Shown here piece by piece: positions 1-8,844 of a stretch of 64,000 nt of DNA; the first letter of the stretch is position 1, and every line of letters starts with the position of its first letter. Below the pieces are notes generated by a model. It did not search any database. It saw nothing but the letters and a program-made list of their open reading frames with translations, and was not told where the DNA came from. The stretch lies in the NCBI RefSeq assembly GCF_900106695.1, contig NZ_FNMZ01000001.1:992001-1056000 (forward strand), given 5' to 3'. Both the position numbers and the translations under genes were made by a program. Origin of the DNA: Albimonas donghaensis. GTDB taxonomy: Bacteria > Pseudomonadota > Alphaproteobacteria > Rhodobacterales > Rhodobacteraceae.

Positions 1-1
1 C

Positions 2-601
2 GACCGGCTGACCATCGCGGCCCCCTTCGACGGGGTGCTGGAGACCGACGCCGCCGAACTCGGCGCCCTGCTCTCCATGGGCGACGTCTGCGCGCGGGTG
101 ATCTCGCTCGATCCCATCGACATCGTGGGCTTCGTGCCCGAAATCGACGTCGACCGGGTCAGCGAGGGCCAGGAGGCTTACGCCCGCCTGATTTCGGGGC
201 GCGAGGTGGCGGGCACGGTCAGCTTCGTCTCCCGGTCCGCCGACGACACCACGCGGACCTTCCGGGTGCAGATCTCCGTGGACAATCCCGACGGGACCAT
301 CCGCGACGGCCTGACCGCCGACATCGCCATCCCGATGCCCGCCGATCGCGGCCATTTCGCCCCGCAATCCGCCCTGACCCTCAATGACCAGGGGATGCTG
401 GGCGTGCGCGCGGTGGAGGACGGCGTCGCCCGCTTCCACCGGGTCGAGATCCTGCGCGAGGAGGAGGGCGGGCTCTGGCTCACCGGCCTGCCGGAGGAGA
501 CGGCGATCATCTATGTCGGCCAGGAATACGCCTCCGACGGCCGTCCCGTGACCCCGACCTGGGAACCCTGGACGGGCGCGTCGCGCGCCGGCGCCGACTA
601 G
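2..601 (+). CDS. RND efflux periplasmic adaptor (membrane fusion protein), C-terminal part
   Basis: The reading frame is open at the window edge (first codon at base 2), so only about 199 C-terminal residues are present. They begin inside the lipoyl/barrel-sandwich segment (IAAPFDGVLE), continue through a beta-barrel domain (IDIVGFVPEIDVDRV, then a VAGTVSFVS strand pair) and end in a membrane-proximal domain. This is the usual order for HlyD/AcrA-type adaptors that link an inner-membrane RND pump to an outer-membrane channel. The RND pump gene follows 73 bases later on the same strand, which supports an efflux operon. An internal GTG at 35 could be read as a start, but the motif upstream of it shows the gene continues. 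No TolC-type channel gene is visible here. The substrate cannot be told from sequence. Confidence 0.88.
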   Translation, partial: DRLTIAAPFDGVLETDAAELGALLSMGDVCARVISLDPIDIVGFVPEIDVDRVSEGQEAYARLISGREVAGTVSFVSRSADDTTRTFRVQISVDNPDGTIRDGLTADIAIPMPADRGHFAPQSALTLNDQGMLGVRAVEDGVARFHRVEILREEEGGLWLTGLPEETAIIYVGQEYASDGRPVTPTWEPWTGASRAGAD

Positions 602-657
602 CGCCCGTCAGCCCGCCGCACCGCCTCCGACCCAGCTTTCGGAAACGTCTGACTCCC

Positions 658-678
658 ATGACCGGATTGCCGCAATGA
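658..678 (+). promoter_or_regulatory. six-codon minicistron overlapping the RND pump start
   Basis: ATGACCGGATTG occurs twice, 17 bases apart (658-669 and 675-686). The first copy opens a six-codon frame (MTGLPQ) whose TGA (676-678) overlaps the second ATG in an ATGA arrangement. This could be a translational coupling leader or simply a small duplication of the start region. No strong Shine-Dalgarno sequence was seen before either ATG. Confidence 0.35.
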
Positions 679-3600
679 CCGGATTGATCGACTGGGCCGC
701 CGCACGCGCGCGCATGATCTTCGCCTTCATCGTGATGACGGTGGCGGCGGGCGCCTTCGCCTATATCGGCCTGCCCAAGGAGGGCGAGCCGGATATCGAC
801 ATTCCCATGGTCTTCGTCTCCGCCCCCTTCCCCGGCATCACCGCCGAGGACAGCGAGCGGCTGATGGTCAAGCCGCTCGAACAGGAGCTGTCGGATATCG
901 ACGGCCTGGACGAGATGACCGCCTTCGCCTCGGAGGGCTATGCGGGCGTGCTGCTGAAGTTCGAGTTCGGCTGGGACAAGCCCGCCACCCTGGCCCAGGT
1001 GCGCGAGGCCGTGGACCGCGCCAAGACCGAATTCCCCGACGGCGGCGAGGAGCCGGAGGTCGAGGAGTTCAACTTCTCCGAATTCCCGATCCTCGTGGTC
1101 TCGCTGTCGGGCGACGTGCCCGAGCGCACGCTGCTGCGCTATTCCAAGGATCTCCAGGACCGGATCGAGGGCCTGACCCCGATCCTCGAAGCCGGCCTCG
1201 CCGGCCACCGCGAGGAGATGCTCGAAGTCATCGTCGACCCGTTGAAGCTGGAAGCCTACGACATCACGGCGCAGGAGCTGCTGACCGTCGTGGTCAACAA
1301 CAACCGGCTGGTGGCGGCGGGCGCGGTCGAAAGCGGCTCCGGCCAGTTCGCGCTGAAGCTGCCCGGCAGCTTCGAGACCCCCGCCGACGTCTACGCCCTG
1401 CCGGTCAAGGTCAACGGCGACCGGGTCGTGACCATGGCCGACATCGCCGACATCCGCCTGACCTTCGAGGACGCCACCGGCACCGCCCGCTTCAACGGCG
1501 ACCCGACCATCGCCCTCCAGATCGTCAAGCGGAAGGGCGAGCCGGTGATCGACACCGTGGTCGCGGTCAAGCAGGCCGTGGCGGAGGAGCTCGCGACCTG
1601 GCCCGAGCCCCTGCGCGACGCGGTCGACGTCAGCTATTCCATGGACGAATCCAGCCAGGTCGAAGGCATGGTCGCCCAGCTCGAAAGCTCGGTGCTCACC
1701 GCCATCGCGCTGGTGATGATCGTGGTGCTGGGCGCGCTGGGCATCCGTTCGGCGCTGCTGGTGGGCTTCGCGATCCCGACCTCCTTCCTGCTGTGCTTCT
1801 CGCTGCTGGCCGTGTTCGGCATGTCGATCACCAACATCGTCATGTTCGGCCTGATCCTCGCGGTGGGCATGCTGGTCGACGGCGCCATCGTGGTCGTCGA
1901 ATACGCCGACCAGCGGATCAATGACGGCGAAGGCCCGATGCGCGCCTATGTGGAGGCCGCCAAGCGCATGTTCTGGCCGGTGGTCTCGTCCACCGCCACC
2001 ACGCTCTGCGCCTTCCTGCCCATGCTGTTCTGGCCGGGCATTCCGGGACAGTTCATGGGCAACCTGCCGGTGACGCTGATCTTCGTGCTGTCGGCCTCGC
2101 TGGTGGTGGCGCTGGTCTACCTGCCGGTGGTCGGCGGCGTCGCCGGGCGGGTCTCGCGCAGCCTCGACCATGGCTCGCAGGCGCTGCAGAGCCGCCTGCC
2201 CCGGCTGGTCCGCGCCCTGCTCTTCGTCGTGGTCGCGCTCGCCACCGCCGCGGCGGCCTTCGCGGTCGTGCAGCCCCCGGCGCCCGAGGCCCGCGTCCCC
2301 GCCGTCATCGCCGCCGTGGTCCTGTGGCTGCTGCTCGCCGTGGTCTCCGGGTCGTTCCGCGACCATGGCCTGCCCGCCCCCGGCGCCGCCGGCTACCGTC
2401 GCACCCCGTTCGGCCGGGTGATGAAGTTCCTCACCGGCAACCCGGTCATGCCTTTCGTCGCCATCGGCGTCGCGGTGTTCGGCGTGGTGTCGGCCTTCGG
2501 CTATTACGGGGCCAACAATCTGGGCGTCGAATTCTTCGTGAAGACCGAGCCCGAGCGCGCCGTCGCCTATGTCCGCGCCCGCGGCAATCTCAGCCTGGCC
2601 GAGCGCGACCGCCTGCTGCAGGACGTGGAGAACATCGTCATCGACGTGGACGGCGTGGAATCGGTCTTCGCCTTCGCCGGCGAGGGCGGGCTGAACCAGC
2701 GCGGCGGCAACGCCCCCAAGGACTCCGTCGGCCGCATCCAGATCGAGCTCGCCCCCTGGGGCACGCGCGGCAATGGCGACGACATTCTGGCCGAAATCGA
2801 AAGCCGCATCTCCGCCTATCCCGGCGTCATCTCCGAAGTCGCCCAGTCCGAGGAAGGCCCCCAGCAGGGCAAGCCCATCCAGCTGCGCGTGCGCGGCGAC
2901 GACTGGGAAGACCTCCTCGCCGCCGCCGCCGAGGCCCGCGCCTTCTTCGACGGGCTCGACGGGCTGGCCGAGATCGAGGACACCCGCCCCCTGCCCGGCA
3001 TCGACTGGGAGCTGGACGTCGACATCGCCCGCGCCGGACGCTTCGGCGCCGATGTCAGCCAGATCGGGCCCATGGTCTCCATGATCACCCGCGGCGTGCT
3101 GCTCGACACCATGCGCCCCGACGACTCGGACGAGGAAATCGACATCCGCGTCCGCTATCCCGCCGAGGACCGGGTGATCTCGACCCTGGACGACATGCGC
3201 ATCCGCACCTCCAAGGGGCTGATCCCGCTTTCGAATTTCGTCACGCGCTCGCCCTCGCCCAAGCTGGGGGAGATCAACCGCGTCGACGGCCAGCGCTTTT
3301 TCGACATCAAGGCCGACGTGCGCGACGGCGTGAACGCCAACGAGCGCATCGGCATGATCCGCGAATGGCTGGAGAGCGAACCCCGCTTGCCCGAGGGCAT
3401 CGACTGGGCCTTCGTCGGCGACCAGGAGGAGCAGGAGGAAAGCCAGCAGTTCCTGATGAAGGCCTTCGCCGGCGCGCTCGGGCTGATGTTCGTGATCCTG
3501 CTGGCGCAGTTCAACTCGGTCTACAACTCGGTGCTGGTGCTGACCGCCGTGGTCATGTCGGTGGCCGGCGTGCTGATGGGCATGATCGTGATGGGCCAGA

Positions 3601-4160
3601 CCTTCTCGATCATCATGACCGGCACCGGCATCGTGGCGCTGGCCGGGATCGTGGTGAACAACAACATCGTGCTGATCGACACCTACCAGGAGTTCAGCAA
3701 GCAGATGCCGCGGCTCGAAGCCATCGTGCGCACCGCCGAGCAGCGGATCCGCCCGGTGCTGCTGACCACGATCACCACCATGGCCGGGCTGGCGCCGATG
3801 ATGTTCGGGATCTCGGTCGACTTCTTCGGCGGCGGCTATTCGGTGGATGCGCCCACCGCGCTGTGGTGGAAGCAGCTCGCCACCGCGGTGGTCTTCGGGC
3901 TGGGCACGGCGACGGTGCTGACGCTGGTGGTCACGCCCGCCGCGCTGGCGGCCCGGGTGTGGATCGAGGCCGGGCTGGCCCGCGCCGCCGCCCGCTCGCG
4001 CGATGCCACCGCCCTGACCCGTCTGCGCCGCCGGGCCGGCAAGCTCGCCCCCGCGGCGCTGGTCTGGCGATCCGGGGCCGAGCCTGAGGCCGCCGCCGCG
4101 GCGCCCGATCCCGTCGCCCAGCCGAACCTCTTTCAGGCCCCGCCCCGCGCAGCGGAATAG
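675..4160 (+). CDS. RND-family efflux pump, inner-membrane permease (AcrB-like)
   Basis: This is a proton-driven inner-membrane efflux transporter of 1161 residues with the RND plan: TM1 near the N-terminus, periplasmic porter domain, TM2-6 (about 330-490), second porter domain and TM8-12 (VMSVAGVLMGMIVMG, VVNNNIVLIDTY). The TM4 proton-relay motif reads GMLVDGAIVVVE, so the first Asp (residue 402) is kept and the second is Gly. The length exceeds the usual 1030-1050 residues. The surplus is mainly an extra pair of hydrophobic segments (about 516-535 and 542-560) in the central cytoplasmic loop, plus an Ala/Pro-rich tail. It follows the adaptor gene and is closed by a strong hairpin terminator. 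Substrate unknown. Confidence 0.93.
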   Translation: MTGLIDWAAARARMIFAFIVMTVAAGAFAYIGLPKEGEPDIDIPMVFVSAPFPGITAEDSERLMVKPLEQELSDIDGLDEMTAFASEGYAGVLLKFEFGWDKPATLAQVREAVDRAKTEFPDGGEEPEVEEFNFSEFPILVVSLSGDVPERTLLRYSKDLQDRIEGLTPILEAGLAGHREEMLEVIVDPLKLEAYDITAQELLTVVVNNNRLVAAGAVESGSGQFALKLPGSFETPADVYALPVKVNGDRVVTMADIADIRLTFEDATGTARFNGDPTIALQIVKRKGEPVIDTVVAVKQAVAEELATWPEPLRDAVDVSYSMDESSQVEGMVAQLESSVLTAIALVMIVVLGALGIRSALLVGFAIPTSFLLCFSLLAVFGMSITNIVMFGLILAVGMLVDGAIVVVEYADQRINDGEGPMRAYVEAAKRMFWPVVSSTATTLCAFLPMLFWPGIPGQFMGNLPVTLIFVLSASLVVALVYLPVVGGVAGRVSRSLDHGSQALQSRLPRLVRALLFVVVALATAAAAFAVVQPPAPEARVPAVIAAVVLWLLLAVVSGSFRDHGLPAPGAAGYRRTPFGRVMKFLTGNPVMPFVAIGVAVFGVVSAFGYYGANNLGVEFFVKTEPERAVAYVRARGNLSLAERDRLLQDVENIVIDVDGVESVFAFAGEGGLNQRGGNAPKDSVGRIQIELAPWGTRGNGDDILAEIESRISAYPGVISEVAQSEEGPQQGKPIQLRVRGDDWEDLLAAAAEARAFFDGLDGLAEIEDTRPLPGIDWELDVDIARAGRFGADVSQIGPMVSMITRGVLLDTMRPDDSDEEIDIRVRYPAEDRVISTLDDMRIRTSKGLIPLSNFVTRSPSPKLGEINRVDGQRFFDIKADVRDGVNANERIGMIREWLESEPRLPEGIDWAFVGDQEEQEESQQFLMKAFAGALGLMFVILLAQFNSVYNSVLVLTAVVMSVAGVLMGMIVMGQTFSIIMTGTGIVALAGIVVNNNIVLIDTYQEFSKQMPRLEAIVRTAEQRIRPVLLTTITTMAGLAPMMFGISVDFFGGGYSVDAPTALWWKQLATAVVFGLGTATVLTLVVTPAALAARVWIEAGLARAAARSRDATALTRLRRRAGKLAPAALVWRSGAEPEAAAAAPDPVAQPNLFQAPPRAAE

Positions 4161-4229
4161 ACCGCCCCGCGCAGCGGAATAAAGCGCCCCGCGCAGCGGA
4201 GTAGACAGCCCCGCGCCGCCGAACAGGCC
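4142..4229 (+). repeat. 22-bp tandem repeat, four copies, spanning the pump stop codon
   Basis: Four head-to-tail 22-base units start at 4142, 4164, 4186 and 4208. The consensus begins GCCCCGCGCAGCGGAATAGA. The first three are nearly identical and the fourth is degenerate. Unit one encodes the last residues and the TAG stop of the RND pump; units two and three carry TAA and TAG at the same place. The array looks like slippage duplication of the gene end. Confidence 0.85.
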
Positions 4230-4240
4230 GGACCCCGAAA

Positions 4241-4280
4241 CGAGAAAGGCCGCCGGGATCGCTCCCGGCGGCCTTTCTCG
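4241..4280. terminator. strong bidirectional terminator hairpin
   Basis: CGAGAAAGGCCGCCGGGA (4241-4258) pairs perfectly with 4263-4280 around a four-base loop. AAA and TTT runs at the stem base make it readable from both strands. It lies between the convergent RND pump and VPLPA-CTERM genes and can serve both. Confidence 0.85.
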
Positions 4281-4314
4281 TTCCCGTCGCGCCCGCGGGC
4301 CGGGGCGCCAGGCC

Positions 4315-5067
4315 TCAGCTCTTGCGACGCCGCCGGGCCAGCGCCAGCCCGCCCAGCGCGGCTGGCAGCAGCAGCCCGGCCGCCGGCAGCGGAACCTCCG
4401 AGGTCGCGCCCGCCGCGGCGAACATCAGGTTGTCGAAGCCGACGATGTCGCCGGTGGCCGAATTGACGTCGCGGACCACGAAGGACCGGAAGCCGGTGTC
4501 CGAGGTCAGCCCGAGGAACAGCAGGTTGTTGGACTGGAAATTCGCCTCGAAGGTCCCCGCCGATCCAAGCGAGCCGCCGGTCCCGTTCTCACCCGCGAAG
4601 GCTTCGATGAAGATGCCGGGCGTGGACGATGCGCTGTCGTACTGGTCGATCACGAAAATTCCCGCCGCGACGACAGGCGCATCGAAAGTGAAGGTCAGCG
4701 TGAAGTTGTCGGACCCCGCGACCAGGTGGTTGGAACTCGCGTGAACGCCCTCGCCGGGAAGGGCGCCGGCGTCGTTGCCATCCGCCGGCCCGGCGCCGAA
4801 CACGACCCCCCCGACCTCGCCTGTGGCGCTCAGCGTCACCCCGATCGAGGTCCCATAGGCGGCGTTCAGCTCCGCCACGCCGTCGCCGGGGTTCACCGCC
4901 TCAAAGTCATAGCTGGCGTTGACCACGCCGCCGGCGCCGGTCACCGCCGCGCTCCAGTCGCCGCTGTTGTCCGAGGGGTTGTTCACATAGCTCGTCAAGG
5001 CGGCCGCCGGCCCCGCAAGCATGACCACACAGCTTGCCGCTCCGAACGCGGCGCTTCTTGTATTCAT
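4315..5067 (-). CDS. VPLPA-CTERM sorting-domain surface protein
   Basis: This is a secreted protein of 250 residues. It has an N-terminal signal peptide (MNTRSAAFG, hydrophobic stretch, cleavage near PAAALT), a beta-rich body ending in the IVGFDNLMF pattern common in PEP-CTERM proteins, and the sorting tail VPLPAAGLLL, a hydrophobic helix and ARRRRKS. In Rhodobacterales such tails are recognised by a dedicated exosortase (XrtD family), which removes the helix at the membrane. No exosortase is in this window. The ATG at 5067 is chosen because GGAG lies six bases upstream; a GTG at 5079 is the alternative. An AT-rich stretch (5085-5140) upstream probably holds the promoter. The role of the mature protein is unknown. 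Confidence 0.82.
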   Translation of the reverse strand: MNTRSAAFGAASCVVMLAGPAAALTSYVNNPSDNSGDWSAAVTGAGGVVNASYDFEAVNPGDGVAELNAAYGTSIGVTLSATGEVGGVVFGAGPADGNDAGALPGEGVHASSNHLVAGSDNFTLTFTFDAPVVAAGIFVIDQYDSASSTPGIFIEAFAGENGTGGSLGSAGTFEANFQSNNLLFLGLTSDTGFRSFVVRDVNSATGDIVGFDNLMFAAAGATSEVPLPAAGLLLPAALGGLALARRRRKS

Positions 5068-5148
5068 GGCGCTCTCCACATGCTGGAGACTACAACATAG
5101 CGAGTAAGTTCACTGAATGTCATGTTGATAGTGCGCGGCAGGCGACGG

Positions 5149-7008
5149 TCAGACCGCCGCCTCCTCCCCCTCCTGCTGGCGGGCCCATAGCTGGGCATAT
5201 CGCCCGCCCCGCTCCAGCAGCTCGGCGTGCCGGCCGCTCTCGACCACTTCGCCCGCCTCCAGCACCACGATGCGGTCGGCGTCGATCACCGTCGACAGCC
5301 GGTGCGCCACCACCAGCGTGGTGCGCCCCGCGCCCAGCCGGCGCAGGCTCTCCTGGATCTCGCGCTCGGTGTCGGTGTCCAGCGCCGAGGTCGCCTCGTC
5401 CAGCACCAGGATGGAGGGATTCTTCAGCATCGCCCGCGCGATGGCCACGCGCTGCTTCTCCCCGCCCGACAGCTTCAGGCCCCGTTCCCCCACCACCGTG
5501 TCATAGCCCTTGGGCAGGCTCTCGACGAAGCCGTGGATCCGGGCGGCGCGGGCGGCGTCCTCGATCTCGGCCCGGGTCGCGCCCTCGCGCCCGTATCCGA
5601 TATTGTAGCCGATGGTGTCGTTGAACAGCACCGTGTCCTGCGGAACCACGCCGATGGCCTCGCGCAGGCTGACCTGGGTCACGTCGCGCACGTCCTGCCC
5701 GTCGACCAGCACCGCGCCGCCCTGCACGTCGTAGAAGCGGAACAGAAGCCGCCCCAGCGTGGACTTGCCCGAGCCCGTGGCGCCGACCACCGCCACCGTC
5801 TCGCCGCCCTCGGCCGCGATGCTCACGCCCTTCAGGATCGGGCGGTCGGGCTCATAGGCGAAGCGCACGTCGCGGAACTCGATCCGCCCCGGGCCGCGCG
5901 CCAGCCGGCCGGCGTCGGGCTTGTCGGCGACCTCGGGCGGCTGGTCGAGCAGGCCGAACATCTCCTGCATGTCCACCAGCGCCTGCCGGATCTCCCGGTA
6001 GACCGTGCCCAGAAAGCCCAACGGCATGGTGATCTGGATGATGAAGGCGTTGACCATCACGAAATCGCCGACCGACAGCTCGCCCGCCCGCACGCCCTGC
6101 GCGGCCATCGCCATCACCGCCACCAGGCCGACCGCGATCACCGCCGCCTGACCCCCATTGAGGAACGCCAGCGAGTTCGCCGTCTTCACCGCCGCGTTCT
6201 CGTATCTCGCCATGGAGCGGTCGTAGCGCGTCACCTCCCGCGCCTCGGCCCCGAAATACTTCACCGTCTCGAAGTTCAGCAGGCTGTCCACGGCCTTCTG
6301 GTTGGCGTCCTGATCCTCGTTGTTCATGATCCGCCGGATCTTCACCCGCCACTCGGTGACGGCGAAGGTGAACCACACGTAGCCCGCGATCATCGCCAGC
6401 ACGACGGCGAAATAGCGCCAGTCGAACTCCACCAGGAAGATGATCGCGACCAGCGCCAGCTCCAGGAACAGCGGGAACAGGCTGAACAGCAGGAAGCGCA
6501 GCAGGAAGTCCACCGCCTTGACCCCGCGGTCGATGACCCGGCTCAGCGCCCCGGTCTGGCGCTGGATGTGGTAGCGCATGGACAGCGCGTGGACATGGCC
6601 GATGGCGGCGCGCGCGAGGCCCCGCAGCGCCCGCTGCCCGACCCGGGCGAAGGCCACGTCGCGCAGCTGCTGAAAGGCCGCGCCCATCAGGCGGGACATC
6701 CCGTAGGCCACGACCAGCCCGATCGGCCCGACCAGCAGCGCGAATTCCGCCATGCCGCCCGCGGCCTCGCCCGCCGGCACCTGGTCGGGGGCCAGCGCGT
6801 CGACCACGGCCTTGTAGAGGAACGGCGTCATCACCGTCAGCGCCTTGGCCAGCGCCAGCATGACCAGCGCCGCCACCACCCGCCGCTTGGCCCAGCCCTC
6901 CCCCTTGGGCCAGAGCCACGGGGCCACGCGCGCCACGATCCGGTAGTCGCCCTGCGCGCCGGCCAGCGTATCGGCGGCGCCCCGGGGCGGGGGAGAGATA
7001 CGGCGCAT
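5149..7008 (-). CDS. Atm1-type ABC exporter (ABCB7/HMT1 family), fused permease and ATPase
   Basis: This half-size ABC exporter of about 619 residues has six membrane helices followed by an ATPase domain with Walker A (GATGSGKST), signature LSGGEKQRVAIA and Walker B (ILVLDEATSALD). The membrane domain carries Atm1-family signatures, including RYHIQRQTGALSRVIDRG, the YFGAE segment and SLAFLNGGQAAV, which set it apart from MsbA. Characterised relatives export glutathione-linked sulfur species or metal-glutathione complexes and link to iron-sulfur or heavy-metal homeostasis. The ATG at 7008 has AAGGAG five bases upstream, so the longer frame reaching 7110 is unlikely. It lies downstream of, and collinear with, the LysM gene, with about 200 bases between them. 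Confidence 0.9.
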   Translation of the reverse strand: MRRISPPPRGAADTLAGAQGDYRIVARVAPWLWPKGEGWAKRRVVAALVMLALAKALTVMTPFLYKAVVDALAPDQVPAGEAAGGMAEFALLVGPIGLVVAYGMSRLMGAAFQQLRDVAFARVGQRALRGLARAAIGHVHALSMRYHIQRQTGALSRVIDRGVKAVDFLLRFLLFSLFPLFLELALVAIIFLVEFDWRYFAVVLAMIAGYVWFTFAVTEWRVKIRRIMNNEDQDANQKAVDSLLNFETVKYFGAEAREVTRYDRSMARYENAAVKTANSLAFLNGGQAAVIAVGLVAVMAMAAQGVRAGELSVGDFVMVNAFIIQITMPLGFLGTVYREIRQALVDMQEMFGLLDQPPEVADKPDAGRLARGPGRIEFRDVRFAYEPDRPILKGVSIAAEGGETVAVVGATGSGKSTLGRLLFRFYDVQGGAVLVDGQDVRDVTQVSLREAIGVVPQDTVLFNDTIGYNIGYGREGATRAEIEDAARAARIHGFVESLPKGYDTVVGERGLKLSGGEKQRVAIARAMLKNPSILVLDEATSALDTDTEREIQESLRRLGAGRTTLVVAHRLSTVIDADRIVVLEAGEVVESGRHAELLERGGRYAQLWARQQEGEEAAV

Positions 7009-7215
7009 GAGGGCTCCTTGGCGGTTCGGCTGGGGATGTCGGCCGGGCGCGAACGGCCCTGGGGGGCATATAGTCCGTCGCGCCGCCCGCGTCTCCCCCC
7101 CGCCCGACATGGCGGCCTGCGCCGCGCGTCATGGCGGCGGCGTCGGCCGCAGCGGGGGCCGAAGCCGGGGCTCAATGCGGGGCGAAATTCGGGACGCGCG
7201 GAACCTGCGGAGAGG

Positions 7216-8622
7216 TCAGCGGGCCGGTCGCGCCGGGGGCGCATCGCCCCGAGGCCGGGTCGCGGTCGCCTCCGCGGGGCCGCCGGCGGCGCCCACGGGC
7301 AGGTCGAACACCTGGCCCGGATAGATCAGGTCCGGATCGCGGATCCGGTCCCGATTGGCCTGGTAGATCAGCGTGTAGCTCGCGCCCTCGCCGTAACGGG
7401 ACAGGGCGATGCGCCACAGGTTCGCGCCGGGCTGCACCACCACCCGTCCCTCGGCGAAGGCCTGGGTCACGGCGCCGGCGCTCTCGCGCAGGAAGGGGCT
7501 CTCGACCCGGCTCGCCACCTGGCCGCGGTCGTCGATCTCGTCCACCCGCAGGATGTAGCGCCCCGCCCGGTCGAGGGAGGCGAGCTGCACCCGCCACGCC
7601 CCGCCCGCCCCGATCAGCGCATCCGCCTGACGGGCGCCGTCCGCATAGACCCGCGCCGTGCGCGCCGGCGTGCCGCGCCCGGTCAGCACCACCTCGCCGG
7701 CCTGGCTGTAGGTCACGCTGTCCAGCGTCACGCCCCGCGCGGGGCCGAGCGCGGCGGGGTCCAGCACCGTCACCTCGCCATCCGCCCCGGTCCGGAGCAG
7801 CAAGGGCGCCTCCGCCGTCGCCGGGGGCGCGTCCGCGGGCGCCTCGGCCGCGGCGACCCGGCTGTCTTCCGGCGTCTCGGGCGGGGTCGGCGACGTCGCC
7901 GGTCCGGCAGCCGTCTCTCCCGCCTGCCCGGCCGCGCGCGGCAGGATCAGCACCGTTTCGGCCGAGGCCAGCGCGGCGGGCGCGGATGCGGGCGCGGCGG
8001 GGGCGGAGGAGGTGGCGGGCGCGTCCGGCTTCTCCGGCGCCTCGGCGCTCAGGCTCAGGGACTGCGCTTCGCCCGACGGCGGCGTCGACGCGAAGGCCAC
8101 GAACTGGCCCGAGCGATCCGCCGTCGCCTCCGCCACCGCCTGACCGTCGAGCAGCACCGTCACCCGCGCTCCGGGCTCGGCCCGACCGGCGATCAGGGCG
8201 GCGCCGTCGGGCTCCACCCGCACCACGTCGAAGCTGGGGCCCGCCGGCGCGTCCGTCACCGCGCCCCGTTCGGCATCCGGCGCGGCCGGGGTCGCCGGCG
8301 CCGCGCCATCCGCGGCCGGCGGCGAGGCGGGGCCGGTTTGCGGCTCAGCCCGCGGCCCGGTCCGGGACGGCCCGGAGCCGGCATCCGCGTCCTCGCCAGC
8401 GTCCGCACCCGGCGCGCCATAGGTGATCGTCCCGCTCGGAACCCGCGTCGCGCCCGTCACCGACCGCGCCTCCGGCAGCGCCGCCGGAGCGCCCCCCTGC
8501 GCCACGACCGTCTCCGGCCCCTCCGGCCCCTCCGGCGCCGCGGGGCGAAGCATCCAGCCGAGCGCCCCCGCCGCGGCGATCGCCGCGAAGGCGCCGAACG
8601 AGATGATGCGTCCGCTGGCCAT
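7216..8622 (-). CDS. membrane-anchored LysM-domain protein
   Basis: The product is about 468 residues. One N-terminal transmembrane or uncleaved signal segment (IISFGAFAAIAAAGALGW) is followed by a long Ala/Pro/Glu-rich, low-complexity region. Bacterial Ig-like segments come next (VEPDGAALIAGRAEPGARV; GVTLDSVTYSQAGEVVLTGR), and the C-terminus is a LysM domain (VVVQPGANLWRIALSRYGEG to IYPGQVFDLPV). LysM binds peptidoglycan, so the protein probably spans the periplasm from inner membrane to wall. This arrangement recurs in Rhodobacterales, and its exact function is not established. The ATG at 8622 fits the hydrophobic start; the Shine-Dalgarno is weak (AAGAG). The promoter region is shared with the divergent LOG gene. 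Confidence 0.82.
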   Translation of the reverse strand: MASGRIISFGAFAAIAAAGALGWMLRPAAPEGPEGPETVVAQGGAPAALPEARSVTGATRVPSGTITYGAPGADAGEDADAGSGPSRTGPRAEPQTGPASPPAADGAAPATPAAPDAERGAVTDAPAGPSFDVVRVEPDGAALIAGRAEPGARVTVLLDGQAVAEATADRSGQFVAFASTPPSGEAQSLSLSAEAPEKPDAPATSSAPAAPASAPAALASAETVLILPRAAGQAGETAAGPATSPTPPETPEDSRVAAAEAPADAPPATAEAPLLLRTGADGEVTVLDPAALGPARGVTLDSVTYSQAGEVVLTGRGTPARTARVYADGARQADALIGAGGAWRVQLASLDRAGRYILRVDEIDDRGQVASRVESPFLRESAGAVTQAFAEGRVVVQPGANLWRIALSRYGEGASYTLIYQANRDRIRDPDLIYPGQVFDLPVGAAGGPAEATATRPRGDAPPARPAR

Positions 8623-8844
8623 GTCCGTTTTTCTCTTGTCACGCCAACCTGTTTGGCGGCTCAACATGCCCTGAACGCCGCCAAAGCGCAATTCATGGCC
8701 ATTTCGTGACAGTCGGCGCGCGCCGATCCGGGACCCGGTGTCGCGCCCGCGCCGCATTCCCCCGCTCCGCCCCTTCTCAAGCCGGGCCCGCGCCCTTATG
8801 CCGGTCTTCCAACCCCGCCCCCGGCCCGTCGCAGGAGATCCGCC

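Noticed and set aside
8642-8658. Palindrome CGCCAA-N5-TTGGCG upstream of the LysM gene as a possible operator
   Set aside because: Short GC-rich palindromes are expected by chance here, no second copy was seen, and no regulator gene is near.
5227-8709. Very long open frames on the strand opposite real genes (also 507-2366, 12861-15530, 23417-26458, 42520-45741 and 57494-60994)
   Set aside because: They lie antisense to or out of frame with clearly recognisable genes, are rich in Arg/Gly/His/Pro/Ala as expected for shadow frames in GC-rich DNA, and show no domain motifs or proper starts.
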